From: Cellulomonas alba
Lineage (GTDB): Bacteria; Actinomycetota; Actinomycetes; Actinomycetales; Cellulomonadaceae
DNA: 64,000 nucleotides
Reading direction: 5' to 3'
Assembly (NCBI RefSeq): GCF_030362835.1
Contig: NZ_JAUCGQ010000002.1
Span: 62,001 to 126,000 of the forward strand
Part shown: in pieces, positions 1 through 8,839 of the stretch
Layout: every line of letters starts with the position of its first letter
Position numbering within the stretch: position 1 is the first letter of the stretch
Position numbers and translations under genes: made by a program
Notes under the pieces: model-generated
Databases searched by the model: none
What the model saw: the letters and a program-made list of their open reading frames with translations, nothing else
What the model was told of the DNA's origin: nothing

Positions 1-1150
1 CCGTCGCGCCGGAGATCGCCTTGCCGTTGCGCAGCCACTGGTACGACGCCGTGACACCGGACAGCGACCACGTGCCGGCCGAGGCCGTCAGCTTCGCGTT
101 CGACGCGACGGTGCCCGAGATCGTCGGCGCGGTCTTCAGCACCGGCGCGGCTGCCGCGGCGACCGTCGCGGAGGCGACCGACGTGGCCTGTGCCGGCCCG
201 TGGCCGGCCGTCGACGGCGTGAACGTCACACGCGACGCGACCTTCGTGCCGTAGTCGGCGCCGACAAGGGTGTACGTCGACGCGGTCGCGCCGGTGATGA
301 CTGCGCCGTTCCGCAGCCACTGGTACGACGCGACGCCGTCCTGGTCCCAGGTGCCCGCGGTCGTCGTCAGGGTGCTGCCGACCTTCGCCGTCCCGCTCAC
401 CGTCGGGGCGGCCGTCGCCGTGGCCGTGACGTAGTACAGGTCGACGCCCTTGGAGCCGCCCGTCACCTGCACCGCGTGGGCGTGGTCGAGCGTGAGCCCA
501 CGGTACGGGCCCGCGTAGAAGTAGCCGTCGAGGCTGTCCTCGACGTCGTAGGTCGACAGGACCACGTCGTACTTGACGCCCTGCGTCGCGCCGCCGAGCG
601 TGTACGGGCCGTTGCCCGTCTCGGCGATCGTGGCACCCATCGGCCGGCCCGTCGACGGCTCGAGCAGGTACGGGCCGTCGACGTCCACGCTCACGTCCTC
701 GGGCACCACGTAGCTGCCCTTGACGGCGACCGCGCCGGCGAGGTCGAGCTCGAGACCGGTCGTGCCCGCGGCCACGAGGGTGGCGCCGGAGACGGTTGGC
801 GCGAGCGTGTGCTTCGAGGTGTAGTACCCGCTCGCGTACGTGCCGTACAGGTCGGTGTAGAGGATCTGGTAGCTCGTGCCCGGCGTGACGCCGTCGAGCT
901 CGAAGGTGCCGTCGGCGCCCACGGGCGCGTCGCTCACGTAGTCGATGCCACGCGCCCCGGGGACGTAGGCCAGCACCAGCGCGAACGGCGAGGCGATCCC
1001 CGGCGCCTCCACGTGACCGGTGATCACCGGGTCGACCGCGGATGCAGGTGACGCGCCGACGAGCGCCGCGGCGGCGAGCCCGGCGGCGGTGAAGGCGCCG
1101 ACGGCGAGCCGCCGGCGGGAGGGGTTCGGAGCGGTGGCGCGCGGCGTCAT
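1..1150 (-). CDS. Secreted Ig-like repeat protein, C-terminus cut by window edge
   Basis: Leftward reading frame beginning at an ATG at 1150 preceded by GAGGA. It runs off the left edge with 383 codons visible. The N-terminus has a twin-Arg/Arg-rich start, a hydrophobic stretch and an Ala-Ser-Ala cleavage site, so it is probably exported. After it comes a prealbumin-like fold of the carboxypeptidase-regulatory type (about residues 35-100, with D-G-T-F-E-L-D-G-V-T-P-G-T-S-Y), a second similar module, then at least two Ig-like repeats carrying the hallmark S-Y-Q-W-L-R-N-G. Such repeats are common in actinobacterial surface proteins and probably act as spacers or carbohydrate/cell-wall contacts. 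No catalytic domain is visible in the part shown. Confidence 0.75.
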   Translation of the reverse strand, partial: MTPRATAPNPSRRRLAVGAFTAAGLAAAALVGASPASAVDPVITGHVEAPGIASPFALVLAYVPGARGIDYVSDAPVGADGTFELDGVTPGTSYQILYTDLYGTYASGYYTSKHTLAPTVSGATLVAAGTTGLELDLAGAVAVKGSYVVPEDVSVDVDGPYLLEPSTGRPMGATIAETGNGPYTLGGATQGVKYDVVLSTYDVEDSLDGYFYAGPYRGLTLDHAHAVQVTGGSKGVDLYYVTATATAAPTVSGTAKVGSTLTTTAGTWDQDGVASYQWLRNGAVITGATASTYTLVGADYGTKVASRVTFTPSTAGHGPAQATSVASATVAAAAAPVLKTAPTISGTVASNAKLTASAGTWSLSGVTASYQWLRNGKAISGAT

Positions 1151-1209
1151 GGCGTTCCTCGTCTGTGGGTGGGTGCGGGACCGGCGTCCCGCGCACGCGT
1201 GACTGTGGT

Positions 1210-1258
1210 GCATCCCGGCTGTCGCTGAGGGCAACTGTGAGCGATTCGGTCGGGATGC
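1210..1258. promoter_or_regulatory. Long-loop inverted repeat between divergent genes
   Basis: Perfect 8-bp arms GCATCCCG (1210-1217) and CGGGATGC (1251-1258) flank 33 nt. They lie in the 258-bp gap between the divergent Ig-like protein and permease genes. It could be an operator pair or a 5' leader structure; no riboswitch family was recognised. Confidence 0.25.
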
Positions 1259-1408
1259 CCGGACTTGTCGCCCGCGCTTTCACCCGCGTGACGCAGGCCG
1301 TCCCAGAGGACGGAACGCCGCCGTCGGCGCCCCAGCTCCGTCGCCTCGCCGCGCGCGCGCCCGCCGTCCTCGCCAGACTGGCGACCCAACGGGTGGAGGG
1401 AGCGGGCC

Positions 1409-2896
1409 GTGAGCATCCTGCGGACCAAGTCGATCGAGCAGTCGCTCGCCGACGCCGACGAGCCGGAGTTCAAGCTCAAGCGGTCGCTCGGCGCGCTCGA
1501 CCTCGTCGTCTTCGGCGTCGGCGTCGTGATCGGGGCAGGCATCTTCACGCTCACCGGTCGCGCGGCGCACGCGGTGGCCGGGCCCTCGATCGTCATCAGC
1601 TTCGTCGTCGCCGCGGTCTGCTGCGCGCTCGCGGCGGTGTGCTACGCGGAGTTCGCGTCGACCGTCCCCGTCTCGGGGTCCGCGTACACGTTCAGCTACG
1701 CGAGCCTCGGCGAGATCGTCGCGTGGATCATCGGCTGGGACCTGCTGCTCGAGCTCGTGCTCGGCGCGAGCGTCGTCGCGCAGGGATGGAGCTCGTACCT
1801 CGGCGTGTTCCTCGACAACCTCGGCATCCACATCCCCGAGGCGATCGGGTACGGCGGCGACGTCGACCTGATGGCGATGCTGCTGGTGGTCGCGCTCGGC
1901 GTGCTCATCACGATCGGCATCAAGGAGTCGATGCGCGTCAACATGGTGCTCGTCGGCGTGAAGGTGTTCATCGTGCTGTTCGTCATCGTCGCGGGCATCG
2001 GGTTCATCGACTCGGCCAACTACCACCCGTTCGTCCCGCCCGCGGCGCACACCGACGCGACGACCGGGCTCACCCAGCCGCTCATCCAGGCCGCGTTCGG
2101 GCTGACGCCCTCGACGTTCGGCGTGGGCGGCATCTTCGCCGGTGCCGCGCTCGTCTTCTTCGCGTTCATCGGGTTCGACGTGGTCGCCACGACGGCCGAG
2201 GAGACGCGGAACCCGCAGCGCGACCTGCCGCGCGGCATCATCGGCTCGCTCGCGATCTGCACGGTGCTCTACTGCGCCGTGACGCTCGTCGTCACCGGCA
2301 TGGTGAGCTACGACAAGCTCGACCCGGCCGCGGCGCTCGCGAGCGCCTTCGAGGCGCACGGCCAGAAGTGGATGGCGACGCTCATCGCCGCGGGCGCCGT
2401 CGCCGGCCTGACGACCGTCGTGCTGACCCTGCTGATCGGCTCGACCCGTGTCGTCTTCGCGATGGGACGCGACCACCTGCTCCCGCCCGTCGTCGCGCGG
2501 GTGCACCCGCGATTCCGCACGCCGTACGTCATCACGATCGTCGTGTCGGTGGTGACGCTGCTGGTCGCAGGGCTGACGCCGGTCGGGGTGCTCGAGGAGA
2601 TGGTGAACATCGGCACGCTGAGCGCGTTCGTGCTGGTCAGCATCGGCGTGATCGTGCTGCGCCGGACGCGGCCCGACCTGCCGCGCGCGTTCCGCGTGCC
2701 CTGGGTGCCGGTGCTGCCGATCATCTCGGCGCTCGTCGGGCTGTACCTGATGGTCAACCTGTCGGTCGAGACGTGGCTGCGGTTCCTGATCTGGCTGGTG
2801 ATCGGGTTCGTCGTCTACTTCGGGTACTCGAGGCGGCACTCGCGGCTCGAGACGGGCGAGGCCGAGCAGGGGGAGCGGGTCACGACGGGCGCGTGA
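1409..2896 (+). CDS. APC-superfamily amino acid permease
   Basis: A 495-residue polytopic membrane protein with about 12 hydrophobic segments. The first helix carries G-x-G-V-V-I-G-A-G-I-F, the conserved unwound substrate-binding stretch of amino acid-polyamine-organocation transporters. Length and the sequence around E-E-T-R-N-P-Q-R-D-L-P fit the YfnA/cationic amino-acid transporter group. It should import an amino acid by proton symport; the substrate cannot be read from sequence. The GTG start is preceded by GGTGGAGGG. It stands alone, convergent with the following oxidoreductase gene. Confidence 0.88.
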   Translation: MSILRTKSIEQSLADADEPEFKLKRSLGALDLVVFGVGVVIGAGIFTLTGRAAHAVAGPSIVISFVVAAVCCALAAVCYAEFASTVPVSGSAYTFSYASLGEIVAWIIGWDLLLELVLGASVVAQGWSSYLGVFLDNLGIHIPEAIGYGGDVDLMAMLLVVALGVLITIGIKESMRVNMVLVGVKVFIVLFVIVAGIGFIDSANYHPFVPPAAHTDATTGLTQPLIQAAFGLTPSTFGVGGIFAGAALVFFAFIGFDVVATTAEETRNPQRDLPRGIIGSLAICTVLYCAVTLVVTGMVSYDKLDPAAALASAFEAHGQKWMATLIAAGAVAGLTTVVLTLLIGSTRVVFAMGRDHLLPPVVARVHPRFRTPYVITIVVSVVTLLVAGLTPVGVLEEMVNIGTLSAFVLVSIGVIVLRRTRPDLPRAFRVPWVPVLPIISALVGLYLMVNLSVETWLRFLIWLVIGFVVYFGYSRRHSRLETGEAEQGERVTTGA

Positions 2897-2941
2897 GGCG
2901 CGCGGGCGTCGCCGGAGCCGTCGGATCCGCGGTGTCTGCCG

Positions 2942-2956
2942 CGTCCGCGGCGGACG
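2942..2956. terminator. Bidirectional hairpin between convergent genes
   Basis: CGTCCG-CGG-CGGACG forms a 6-bp GC stem with a 3-nt loop, 46 nt after the permease stop and directly abutting the stop of the convergent LLM gene. No T-tract follows, which is usual for GC-rich actinobacteria. Confidence 0.45.
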
Positions 2957-3979
2957 TCAGCGCCAGCCGAGACCCGGCGCCACGTGCGTCAGGATCGCCT
3001 CGATCACGTGCGCGTTGTACTCGACGCCCAGCTGGTTCGGCACCGTGAGCAGGAGCGTGTCGGCCGCGGAGATCGCCTCGTCCTCCCGCAGCTGTTCGAT
3101 CAGCACGTCGGGCTCGGCGGCGTAGGAGCGGCCGAAGATCGCGCGGGTCGAGGAGTCGAGCCAGCCGATCTGGTCGTCCTCGTCGGAGCGTTGGCCGAAG
3201 TAGGCGCGGTCGCGGTCGTCGACGAGCGCGAAGATGCTGCGGCTCACCGAGACCCGCGGTTCGCGGTCGTGGCCGGCCGCCGTCCACGCGTCGCGGAACG
3301 CCTGGATCTGCTTGGCCTGCTGGACGTGGAACGGCTCGCCCGTCTCGTCGTTCTTGAGCGTCGAGCTCATCAGGTTCATGCCGCGCTGGGCAGCCCAGAT
3401 CGCGGTGGCGTCGGAGCCGGCGCCCCACCAGATGCGCTCGCGGAGGCCTTCGGAGTAGGGCTCGACGCGCAGGAGGCCGGGCGGGTTGGGGAACATCGGC
3501 CGTGGGCTCGGCTGCGCGAACCCCTCGCCGTCGATGACCTTGAGGAACACGTCGGTGTGGTCGCGCGCCATGTCGGCGTCGGACGTGCCCTCCGGCGGCT
3601 GGTAGCCGAAGTAGCGGAAGCCGTCGACGACCTGCTCCGGTGAGCCGCGGCTGATGCCGAGCTGCAGCCGGCCGCCGGCGATCAGGTCGGCCGCGCCCGC
3701 GTCCTCGGCCATGTACAGCGGGTTCTCGTAGCGCATGTCGATGACGGCGGTGCCGATCTCGATCCGGCTCGTGCGCGCGCCGACGGCGGCGAGCAGCGGG
3801 AACGGCGACGCGAGCTGCCGTGCGAAGTGGTGGACGCGGAAGTACGCGCCGTCCGCCCCGAGCTCCTCCGCCGCGACCGCGAGGTCGACGGACTGGAGGA
3901 GCGCGTCGGACGCGGACCTCGTCTGCGAGGCGTGCGAGGGGTTCCAGTGGCCGAACGAGAGGAAGCCGATGCTCTTCAC
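2957..3979 (-). CDS. LLM-class flavin-dependent oxidoreductase
   Basis: A 340-residue luciferase-like monooxygenase (TIM barrel, FMN or F420 dependent). The N-terminus K-S-I-G-F-L-S-F-G-H-W and the later G-A-D-G-A-Y-F-R-V-H-H-F and G-R-L-Q-L-G-I-S-R-G patterns are typical. I chose the GTG at 3979 because family members begin at this K-S-I-G-F-L motif; an upstream ATG at 4033 would add 18 residues unlike the family. The substrate is unknown. The gene stands alone. Confidence 0.82.
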   Translation of the reverse strand: MKSIGFLSFGHWNPSHASQTRSASDALLQSVDLAVAAEELGADGAYFRVHHFARQLASPFPLLAAVGARTSRIEIGTAVIDMRYENPLYMAEDAGAADLIAGGRLQLGISRGSPEQVVDGFRYFGYQPPEGTSDADMARDHTDVFLKVIDGEGFAQPSPRPMFPNPPGLLRVEPYSEGLRERIWWGAGSDATAIWAAQRGMNLMSSTLKNDETGEPFHVQQAKQIQAFRDAWTAAGHDREPRVSVSRSIFALVDDRDRAYFGQRSDEDDQIGWLDSSTRAIFGRSYAAEPDVLIEQLREDEAISAADTLLLTVPNQLGVEYNAHVIEAILTHVAPGLGWR

Positions 3980-4140
3980 GTCAGCCACAACAGCACAAGC
4001 CGCGCCCGATTCCCAGGTGGGCGATGCCGACACGACCGTCCCGGCCCGACCAGAGGCTCTGCCGCGTGCTCAGCGCGTCTCCGGACCGGGCGTCGGACGG
4101 GTCGCGCCGGGAATCATGGGACGAGCCGGCCCGTTGAAAC

Positions 4141-4161
4141 TTGCGAGAACGATTCTCGCAA
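4141..4161. promoter_or_regulatory. 21-bp perfect palindrome, Zur/Fur-like operator candidate
   Basis: TTGCGAGAA-CGA-TTCTCGCAA reads as a perfect 9-bp inverted repeat around a 3-bp centre, ending 16 bp before the ATG of the hexapeptide protein and next to its ribosome-binding site GGAAAGGG. The AAnnATT core inside a GA-rich/TC-rich dyad resembles actinobacterial Zur boxes. No T-run follows, so a terminator is less likely. Confidence 0.5.
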
Positions 4162-4177
4162 CGGAAAGGGTGATCGC

Positions 4178-4585
4178 ATGCCGGTTCGTTCGAACCGAGT
4201 GGAGTTCGAGCGCGACGACGGTGTGGTGGTGCGCTACGTCCGGCACTCGAACGGTGGCGGGCTCGTGTCGCCGCGCGCGCGGGTGGCGGACGACGCGACG
4301 GTCGCGGCGACCGCGTACGTCGAGGAGGGCGCCGTCATCGACGAGCGCGCCCGGATCGGCGACTGGTCGTGGGTCGAGCAGGGGGTGCACGTCGAGCACG
4401 ACGCGGTCGTGTCGCGGCACGTGCGGCTCGGCGTCGGGTCGGTGGTCGGCGCCGGCGCGCGCGTCGGCGAGTACGCGCAGCTCGGCGCGGGCGCGTACGT
4501 CGCGCCCCGCGCGCGGGTGGAGCCCGACGAGGCCGTGCCGGACGGCGCGGTCGTCGGCGACGCTCAGGAGCGCGCTGCGGCCTGA
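4178..4585 (+). CDS. Small hexapeptide-repeat (left-handed beta-helix) protein
   Basis: A 135-residue protein. From about residue 30 it consists of imperfect hexapeptides with V/I or A at every sixth position (A-R-V-A-D-D-A-T-V-A-A-T-A-Y-V and similar), giving a short left-handed beta-helix like gamma-carbonic anhydrases and acyltransferases. No transferase active-site His loop is clear. His residues near 70-85 could bind metal. The start has a good ribosome-binding site, GGAAAGGG. The Zur-like palindrome just upstream suggests a metal-regulated, possibly carbonic-anhydrase-like role, which is inference only. A strong terminator follows, so it is monocistronic. Confidence 0.7.
   Translation: MPVRSNRVEFERDDGVVVRYVRHSNGGGLVSPRARVADDATVAATAYVEEGAVIDERARIGDWSWVEQGVHVEHDAVVSRHVRLGVGSVVGAGARVGEYAQLGAGAYVAPRARVEPDEAVPDGAVVGDAQERAAA
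4182..4197. repeat. Palindrome inside the first codons of the hexapeptide gene
   Basis: CGGTTCG-TT-CGAACCG is a perfect 7-bp inverted repeat covering codons 2-7, 20 bp downstream of the 21-bp palindrome. It might be a second operator or chance; the 2-nt centre makes an RNA hairpin unlikely. Confidence 0.3.
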
Positions 4586-4603
4586 CGGCCGGCCGCGCCG
4601 ACG

Positions 4604-4629
4604 CGGGCCGCGCCTCAGCGCGCGGCCCG
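4604..4629 (+). terminator. Strong GC hairpin after the hexapeptide gene
   Basis: CGGGCCGCGC and GCGCGGCCCG form a perfect 10-bp stem with a 6-nt loop, 19 nt past the stop codon and before the amylosucrase gene. There is no U-tract. It likely separates the two transcripts; a TAGTGT -10-like hexamer follows at 4644-4649. Confidence 0.55.
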
Positions 4630-4719
4630 TGCGGGGCGCTGGCTAGTGTCGGCGGTGCAGGACAGGCCGCCGCTCCCGCGCGTGCGGCACGGTGCGCCGG
4701 GCGAGGGGGACGAGCTGCG

Positions 4720-6642
4720 ATGACCGTTCCCGACGAGGTCGCGGCGGCCGCCCGAGCCGCGCTCACCGGGGCGTCGCCAGAGCGGCGCGAGGTCTTCGAG
4801 GCGCGGCTCGACCGCTGGTGGTCCGACCTGCGCGACGGCCTCGCCGCCGTGTACCCCGACCCGGGCCCGCTGCTGCTCGAGCTCGTCAGCGCTGCGGCGC
4901 AGGCGTACGCCGAGCGCGATCCCGAGCTGCACCGCCTCGACCTCGAGCGCACGCTCGCGCCCGACTGGTTCCAGCGTCCGGAGATGCTCGGCTACGCCGC
5001 GTACACGGAGCGGTTCGCCGGCGACCTCGCGGGCGTGGCGGACGCGATCCCGTACCTGCGCGAGCTCGGCGTCACCTACCTGCACCTCATGCCCCTGCTC
5101 CAGCCGCGCGAGGGCGACAACGACGGTGGCTACGCGGTCGCCAACTACCGCGCCGTGCGCGCCGACCTCGGCACGATCGACGACCTGCGCGCGCTTGCGA
5201 CGCGGCTGCGGGGCGCGGGCGTCAGCCTGGTGCTCGACCTCGTCCTCAACCACGTCGCGCGCGAGCACGAGTGGGCGCGCCTCGCGCGCGGGGGGTCGGC
5301 TCGTCATCGCGCGTACTTCCACGTGTTCCCCGACCGCGAGGAGCCCGACGCCTACGAGCGCACGCTGTGGGAGGTCTTCCCGGACTTCGCGCCCGGCTCG
5401 TTCACGTGGGACGACGAGCTCGCGGGCTGGGTGTGGACGACGTTCCACGCGTGGCAGTGGGACCTCAACTGGGCGAACCCCGACGTCTTCGCCGAGATGG
5501 CGCGCGTCGTGCTGTTCCTCGCCAACGTCGGCGTGGAGGTGCTGCGGCTCGACGCGATCGCGTTCCTCTGGAAGCGGCTCGGCACCGACTGCCAGAACCA
5601 GCCGGAGGTGCACCAGCTGACGCGCGCCCTGCACGCGCTGACGCGGATCGCGTGCCCGGCGCTGATCTTCAAGGCCGAGGCGATCGTCGGGCCGTCCGAC
5701 CTGGCCGCGTACCTGGGCGTCGGGCCGCTGTGGGGCAAGGTGAGCGACCTCGCGTACCACAACGGCCTCATGGTCCAGGTGTGGTCGATGCTCGCGGCCA
5801 AGGACGTGCGGCTCGCGTCGCACGCGCTCCGGGCGCTGCCACACGTGCCGTCGAGCACCGCCTGGGTCACCTACCTGCGGGGGCACGACGACATCGGGTG
5901 GGCGGTGTCCGACGCCGACGCGGCGGCGGTCGGGGCAGACGGGGGAGCGCACCGGTCGTTCCTCTCCGACTGGTATGCCGGCGAGTTCCCGACGTCGGAC
6001 GCGCGCGGGCTCGTCTTCCAGTACAACGCGGCCACGGGGGACCGGCGCATCAGCGGGACGACCGCGAGCCTGGTGGGGCTGGAGGCGGCGCGCGACGCGG
6101 GCGACGAGGGCTGGGTCGACGCGGCACTGGCGCGGCTGCTGCTCGGCCACGCGATCGTGCTGAGCTGGGGCGGCATCCCCGTGGTGTGGTCCGGTGACGA
6201 GCTCGGCCTGCCGAACGACCCGGCCTGGGCCGACGAGCCGGACCACGCGGACGACAACCGCTGGGCGAACCGGCCGCGCCTCGACCCGGCCGCGGTCGCG
6301 CGGCTCGACGACCCGACGAGCCTCGAGTCGCGCGTGTTCGGCGGCCTGCGGCACCTGGCGCAGGCTCGCGCCGGGCTGCCTCACCTCCACGCGTCCGTCG
6401 CGTCCGAGGTGCTCGGCCCCGACGACCCGGGCGTCCTGCTCGTCGCCCGGCGGCACCCGCTCGGCGCCCTGCTCGCCGCGGCGAACGTGACCGGCGACTG
6501 GCGGCCCGTGACGGGTGACCGCCTCCGCGAGCTCGGGCTGACGGCGTCGACGGACGCGATCACGGGCGAAGAGCTCGCGCCGGGGGACGACGGCAACCTG
6601 TGGCTCGCGCCGTGGCGCGCGGTGTGGCTGGTCGCGCGCTGA
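4720..6642 (+). CDS. Amylosucrase (GH13 alpha-glucan-forming sucrose hydrolase)
   Basis: A 640-residue glycoside hydrolase family 13 protein, the usual amylosucrase length. It has a helical N-domain and then a (beta/alpha)8 barrel. Conserved regions are visible: D-L-V-L-N-H (region I), L-R-L-D-A-I-A-F-L-W-K with nucleophile D278, F-K-A-E-A-I-V-G with acid/base E320, and R-G-H-D-D-I-G-W with D390. The spacing matches the Neisseria enzyme, and the F-L-W-K and H-D-D-I-G-W forms separate amylosucrases from plain amylases. The reaction is transfer of glucose from sucrose to alpha-1,4-glucan with release of fructose. There is no signal peptide, so it is cytoplasmic. The ATG follows GCGAGGGGGA. Confidence 0.88.
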   Translation: MTVPDEVAAAARAALTGASPERREVFEARLDRWWSDLRDGLAAVYPDPGPLLLELVSAAAQAYAERDPELHRLDLERTLAPDWFQRPEMLGYAAYTERFAGDLAGVADAIPYLRELGVTYLHLMPLLQPREGDNDGGYAVANYRAVRADLGTIDDLRALATRLRGAGVSLVLDLVLNHVAREHEWARLARGGSARHRAYFHVFPDREEPDAYERTLWEVFPDFAPGSFTWDDELAGWVWTTFHAWQWDLNWANPDVFAEMARVVLFLANVGVEVLRLDAIAFLWKRLGTDCQNQPEVHQLTRALHALTRIACPALIFKAEAIVGPSDLAAYLGVGPLWGKVSDLAYHNGLMVQVWSMLAAKDVRLASHALRALPHVPSSTAWVTYLRGHDDIGWAVSDADAAAVGADGGAHRSFLSDWYAGEFPTSDARGLVFQYNAATGDRRISGTTASLVGLEAARDAGDEGWVDAALARLLLGHAIVLSWGGIPVVWSGDELGLPNDPAWADEPDHADDNRWANRPRLDPAAVARLDDPTSLESRVFGGLRHLAQARAGLPHLHASVASEVLGPDDPGVLLVARRHPLGALLAAANVTGDWRPVTGDRLRELGLTASTDAITGEELAPGDDGNLWLAPWRAVWLVAR

Positions 6643-6667
6643 GGCTCGGGGGCGCCACGATGCCGGT

Positions 6668-8194
6668 GTGAGCGAACCCGCCGAGACCGAGGGAAGCGCC
6701 GTCGACGACGACCGTGCCGCCGCCAACGTCGAGGCCGGAGGCGGCGCCTCCGACGCACCCGCTGCGCGCCTGACCGCCGAGCCGGCGCCTGGCCCCGAGC
6801 GGCACGCGTCGTGGCTCGAGCTGTTCTTCGACCTCGTGGTCGTCGCGGGCATCGGCCAGCTCGCGCACCTGCTCGCGGTGGACAGCACGGCGGGCGGCCT
6901 CGGGCTGTACGCGGTGGCGTTCACCGCGTTCTGGCTGGTCTGGGCGTGCTTCACGGCGTACTCGAACATCGTGGGCGACGCGGTGCACACCGTGACGATG
7001 CTCCTCGGGATGGCCTGCCTCGGCGTCATGGTCGCGGCCGTGCCCGAGGTGCACGGCGAGCACGCGCGGGCTTTCGCGATCGCGTACGTGGTCGGCCGGT
7101 TCGTGGCGTCGAAGCCGTGGCGGGCGGGCACGGTCGTCGTGGACCTGCCCGTGCTGCAGGCCTCGTTCGGCGTGCTCCCGTGGGTCGTGTCGATCTGGGT
7201 CGAGGGGGACCTGCGCTACTGGCTCTGGGCGGCCGGGCTCGCGTTCGACCTGCTCGTGCTGGTGTCGACGACGCGCGAGCGGTTCGTCGCCGAGACGCAG
7301 CGCCGGCTCGACCGGATGGCCGACTCGATGGCGCGCCGCTCGGCCGAGCGCCGGCGCCGTGCCGACACGCGGAGCGCGCGGTCCTCGCGGCGACCGGACG
7401 CCGCGACCGACCCGCGAGCGGCGACGACGGGGGTGGGCGGCGCCGCGGCTCGCGCCGATGTCGGCCCGGACCGCGGTGGCCCTGGCCGCCCTCGGGACCG
7501 CGGCATCCCCGGTGGCCCTCCGGACCGCGGCGGCCCCCGGAACCGCGAGCTGCCGATGACGCCCGAGGTCGCGGGCGCCGACCTGCCTCACCTGGCCGAG
7601 CGCCTGTCGCTGTTCGTGCTCATCGTGCTGGGCGAGTCGCTGATCCAGATGATCGAGGGCGCGTCGGAGGCGACGTGGAACCGGCGGCTCGCGGTGACGG
7701 CGCTCGGTGCGTTCGTGCTGATCACGGGCCTGTGGGCGGTCGCCGTGCGGCGCGGGTTCGCCGGGGTGGCGCTGCTGTCGGCCGGAGCGATCGCGCCGCG
7801 GCTCGCGTGGGTCGCTCACCTCCTGACGACGGGCGCGCTCGCGACGATGGCCGCCGTGGTCGCGCGGCTCGTCGAGGAGCCGGAGGCGCCCGTCGGCGAC
7901 CACGACAGGTGGCTGATCGTGGCCGCGTTCGGGGTGTACGGGCTCGGGTCGGCCCTCGTACACGTGGTGGTCGCGCAGCGCGCACCGTCGAGGCCGGAGC
8001 GCCGCGCCGGGCGCGTGCGCGCGCTGTGCGTCGGTGTCCCGGTGGCCGTCGCCGTGCTGCTGGGTGCGGTGCGTCAGGAACCGGCCGCCGAGGGGCTGGT
8101 GTGGACGCTGGCACTCGCCGTGCTGGCCGTGATCGTCGCGACCGCCCGCGCCGCGCGCCGGATCGGCGGCGTGCTGCCGCCGATCCACGACTGA
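6668..8194 (+). CDS. LtrA-family polytopic membrane protein
   Basis: A 508-residue low-temperature-requirement-A-type protein. W-L-E-L-F-F-D-L-V-V-V at about residues 43-53 and E-R-L-S-L-F-V-L-I-V-L-G-E-S after the centre are the two diagnostic LtrA motifs. About 12 membrane helices are present. The molecular function of the family is not established. Between the halves (about residues 215-295) lies an Arg/Gly/Pro-rich low-complexity insert, presumably a cytoplasmic disordered loop and longer than usual. The GTG start lies 25 bp after the amylosucrase stop, so the two may be cotranscribed. It ends 8 bp from a convergent gene. Confidence 0.8.
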   Translation: MSEPAETEGSAVDDDRAAANVEAGGGASDAPAARLTAEPAPGPERHASWLELFFDLVVVAGIGQLAHLLAVDSTAGGLGLYAVAFTAFWLVWACFTAYSNIVGDAVHTVTMLLGMACLGVMVAAVPEVHGEHARAFAIAYVVGRFVASKPWRAGTVVVDLPVLQASFGVLPWVVSIWVEGDLRYWLWAAGLAFDLLVLVSTTRERFVAETQRRLDRMADSMARRSAERRRRADTRSARSSRRPDAATDPRAATTGVGGAAARADVGPDRGGPGRPRDRGIPGGPPDRGGPRNRELPMTPEVAGADLPHLAERLSLFVLIVLGESLIQMIEGASEATWNRRLAVTALGAFVLITGLWAVAVRRGFAGVALLSAGAIAPRLAWVAHLLTTGALATMAAVVARLVEEPEAPVGDHDRWLIVAAFGVYGLGSALVHVVVAQRAPSRPERRAGRVRALCVGVPVAVAVLLGAVRQEPAAEGLVWTLALAVLAVIVATARAARRIGGVLPPIHD

Positions 8195-8202
8195 CGGCGC
8201 GC

Positions 8203-8790
8203 TCAGCCCTTCAGCGCGTCGAGGAACGCCAGCACCCGCTCCCACGCGAGCGCCGCCTCGGCCGGCTGGTACTCGTCCGCCTTGCTCGCATCCGTGAACA
8301 GGTGGCCCGAGCCGGGGTAGTGGAAGACCTCCGCCCGCGCCCCGGCAGCCTCGACGTCGGCCGCAAGGCGCTCGGCGAAGCCCTCGTCGCGGAAGGGGTC
8401 CTCGAGCGTCTCGTGGACCTGGACCGGCACGCCCGCCGGCCACGTGCCGCCGAGGTACTCGACGGGGATCGCCCCGGCGAAGAAGACCGCCGCCTGCACG
8501 TCGCCCGGCCGGGACAGCGCGAGCATCTCGGCGAGCACGACGCCGGCGGAGAACCCCAGGACCACGAACGGGCCCTGGACGTCCGCGGCGCCGCGGGTCG
8601 TCCGCTCGAGCAGCACGTCGTCGCCGATCGACTGGAACCGGGGGATCGCCGTGTCGTAGTCGTCGGACACCGGAGCGTCCGACGGGTTGAGCACGACCAC
8701 CTCGTGGCCGTGCTCGCGCAGGAGCTCGGCAGCGTCGGTGACGCCCTGGCGGACGCCGAGCACGGACGGGAACAGCACGATCGTCGTCAT
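8203..8790 (-). CDS. Dienelactone hydrolase-like alpha/beta hydrolase
   Basis: A 195-residue protein starting M-T-T-I-V-L-F-P-S-V-L-G. The nucleophile elbow F-V-V-L-G-F-S-A-G-V-V has Ser where classical dienelactone hydrolases often have Cys. Asp lies in the E-D-P-F-R-D-E stretch and His in Y-P-G-S-G-H-L-F-T-D, completing a plausible catalytic triad. Cytoplasmic; substrate unknown. It is the last gene of a leftward run after dinB and the VOC gene, 49 bp from the latter. Confidence 0.8.
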   Translation of the reverse strand: MTTIVLFPSVLGVRQGVTDAAELLREHGHEVVVLNPSDAPVSDDYDTAIPRFQSIGDDVLLERTTRGAADVQGPFVVLGFSAGVVLAEMLALSRPGDVQAAVFFAGAIPVEYLGGTWPAGVPVQVHETLEDPFRDEGFAERLAADVEAAGARAEVFHYPGSGHLFTDASKADEYQPAEAALAWERVLAFLDALKG

Positions 8791-8839
8791 GCCTGCCACC
8801 GTACGAGCAGCCACTGACACCGGCCCGGCGGCCGGTTCC

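Noticed and set aside
4615-7131. Long open frame antisense to the amylosucrase gene
   Set aside because: High GC removes stop codons in shadow frames. The plus strand has clear GH13 motifs and the antisense product has no recognisable domain.
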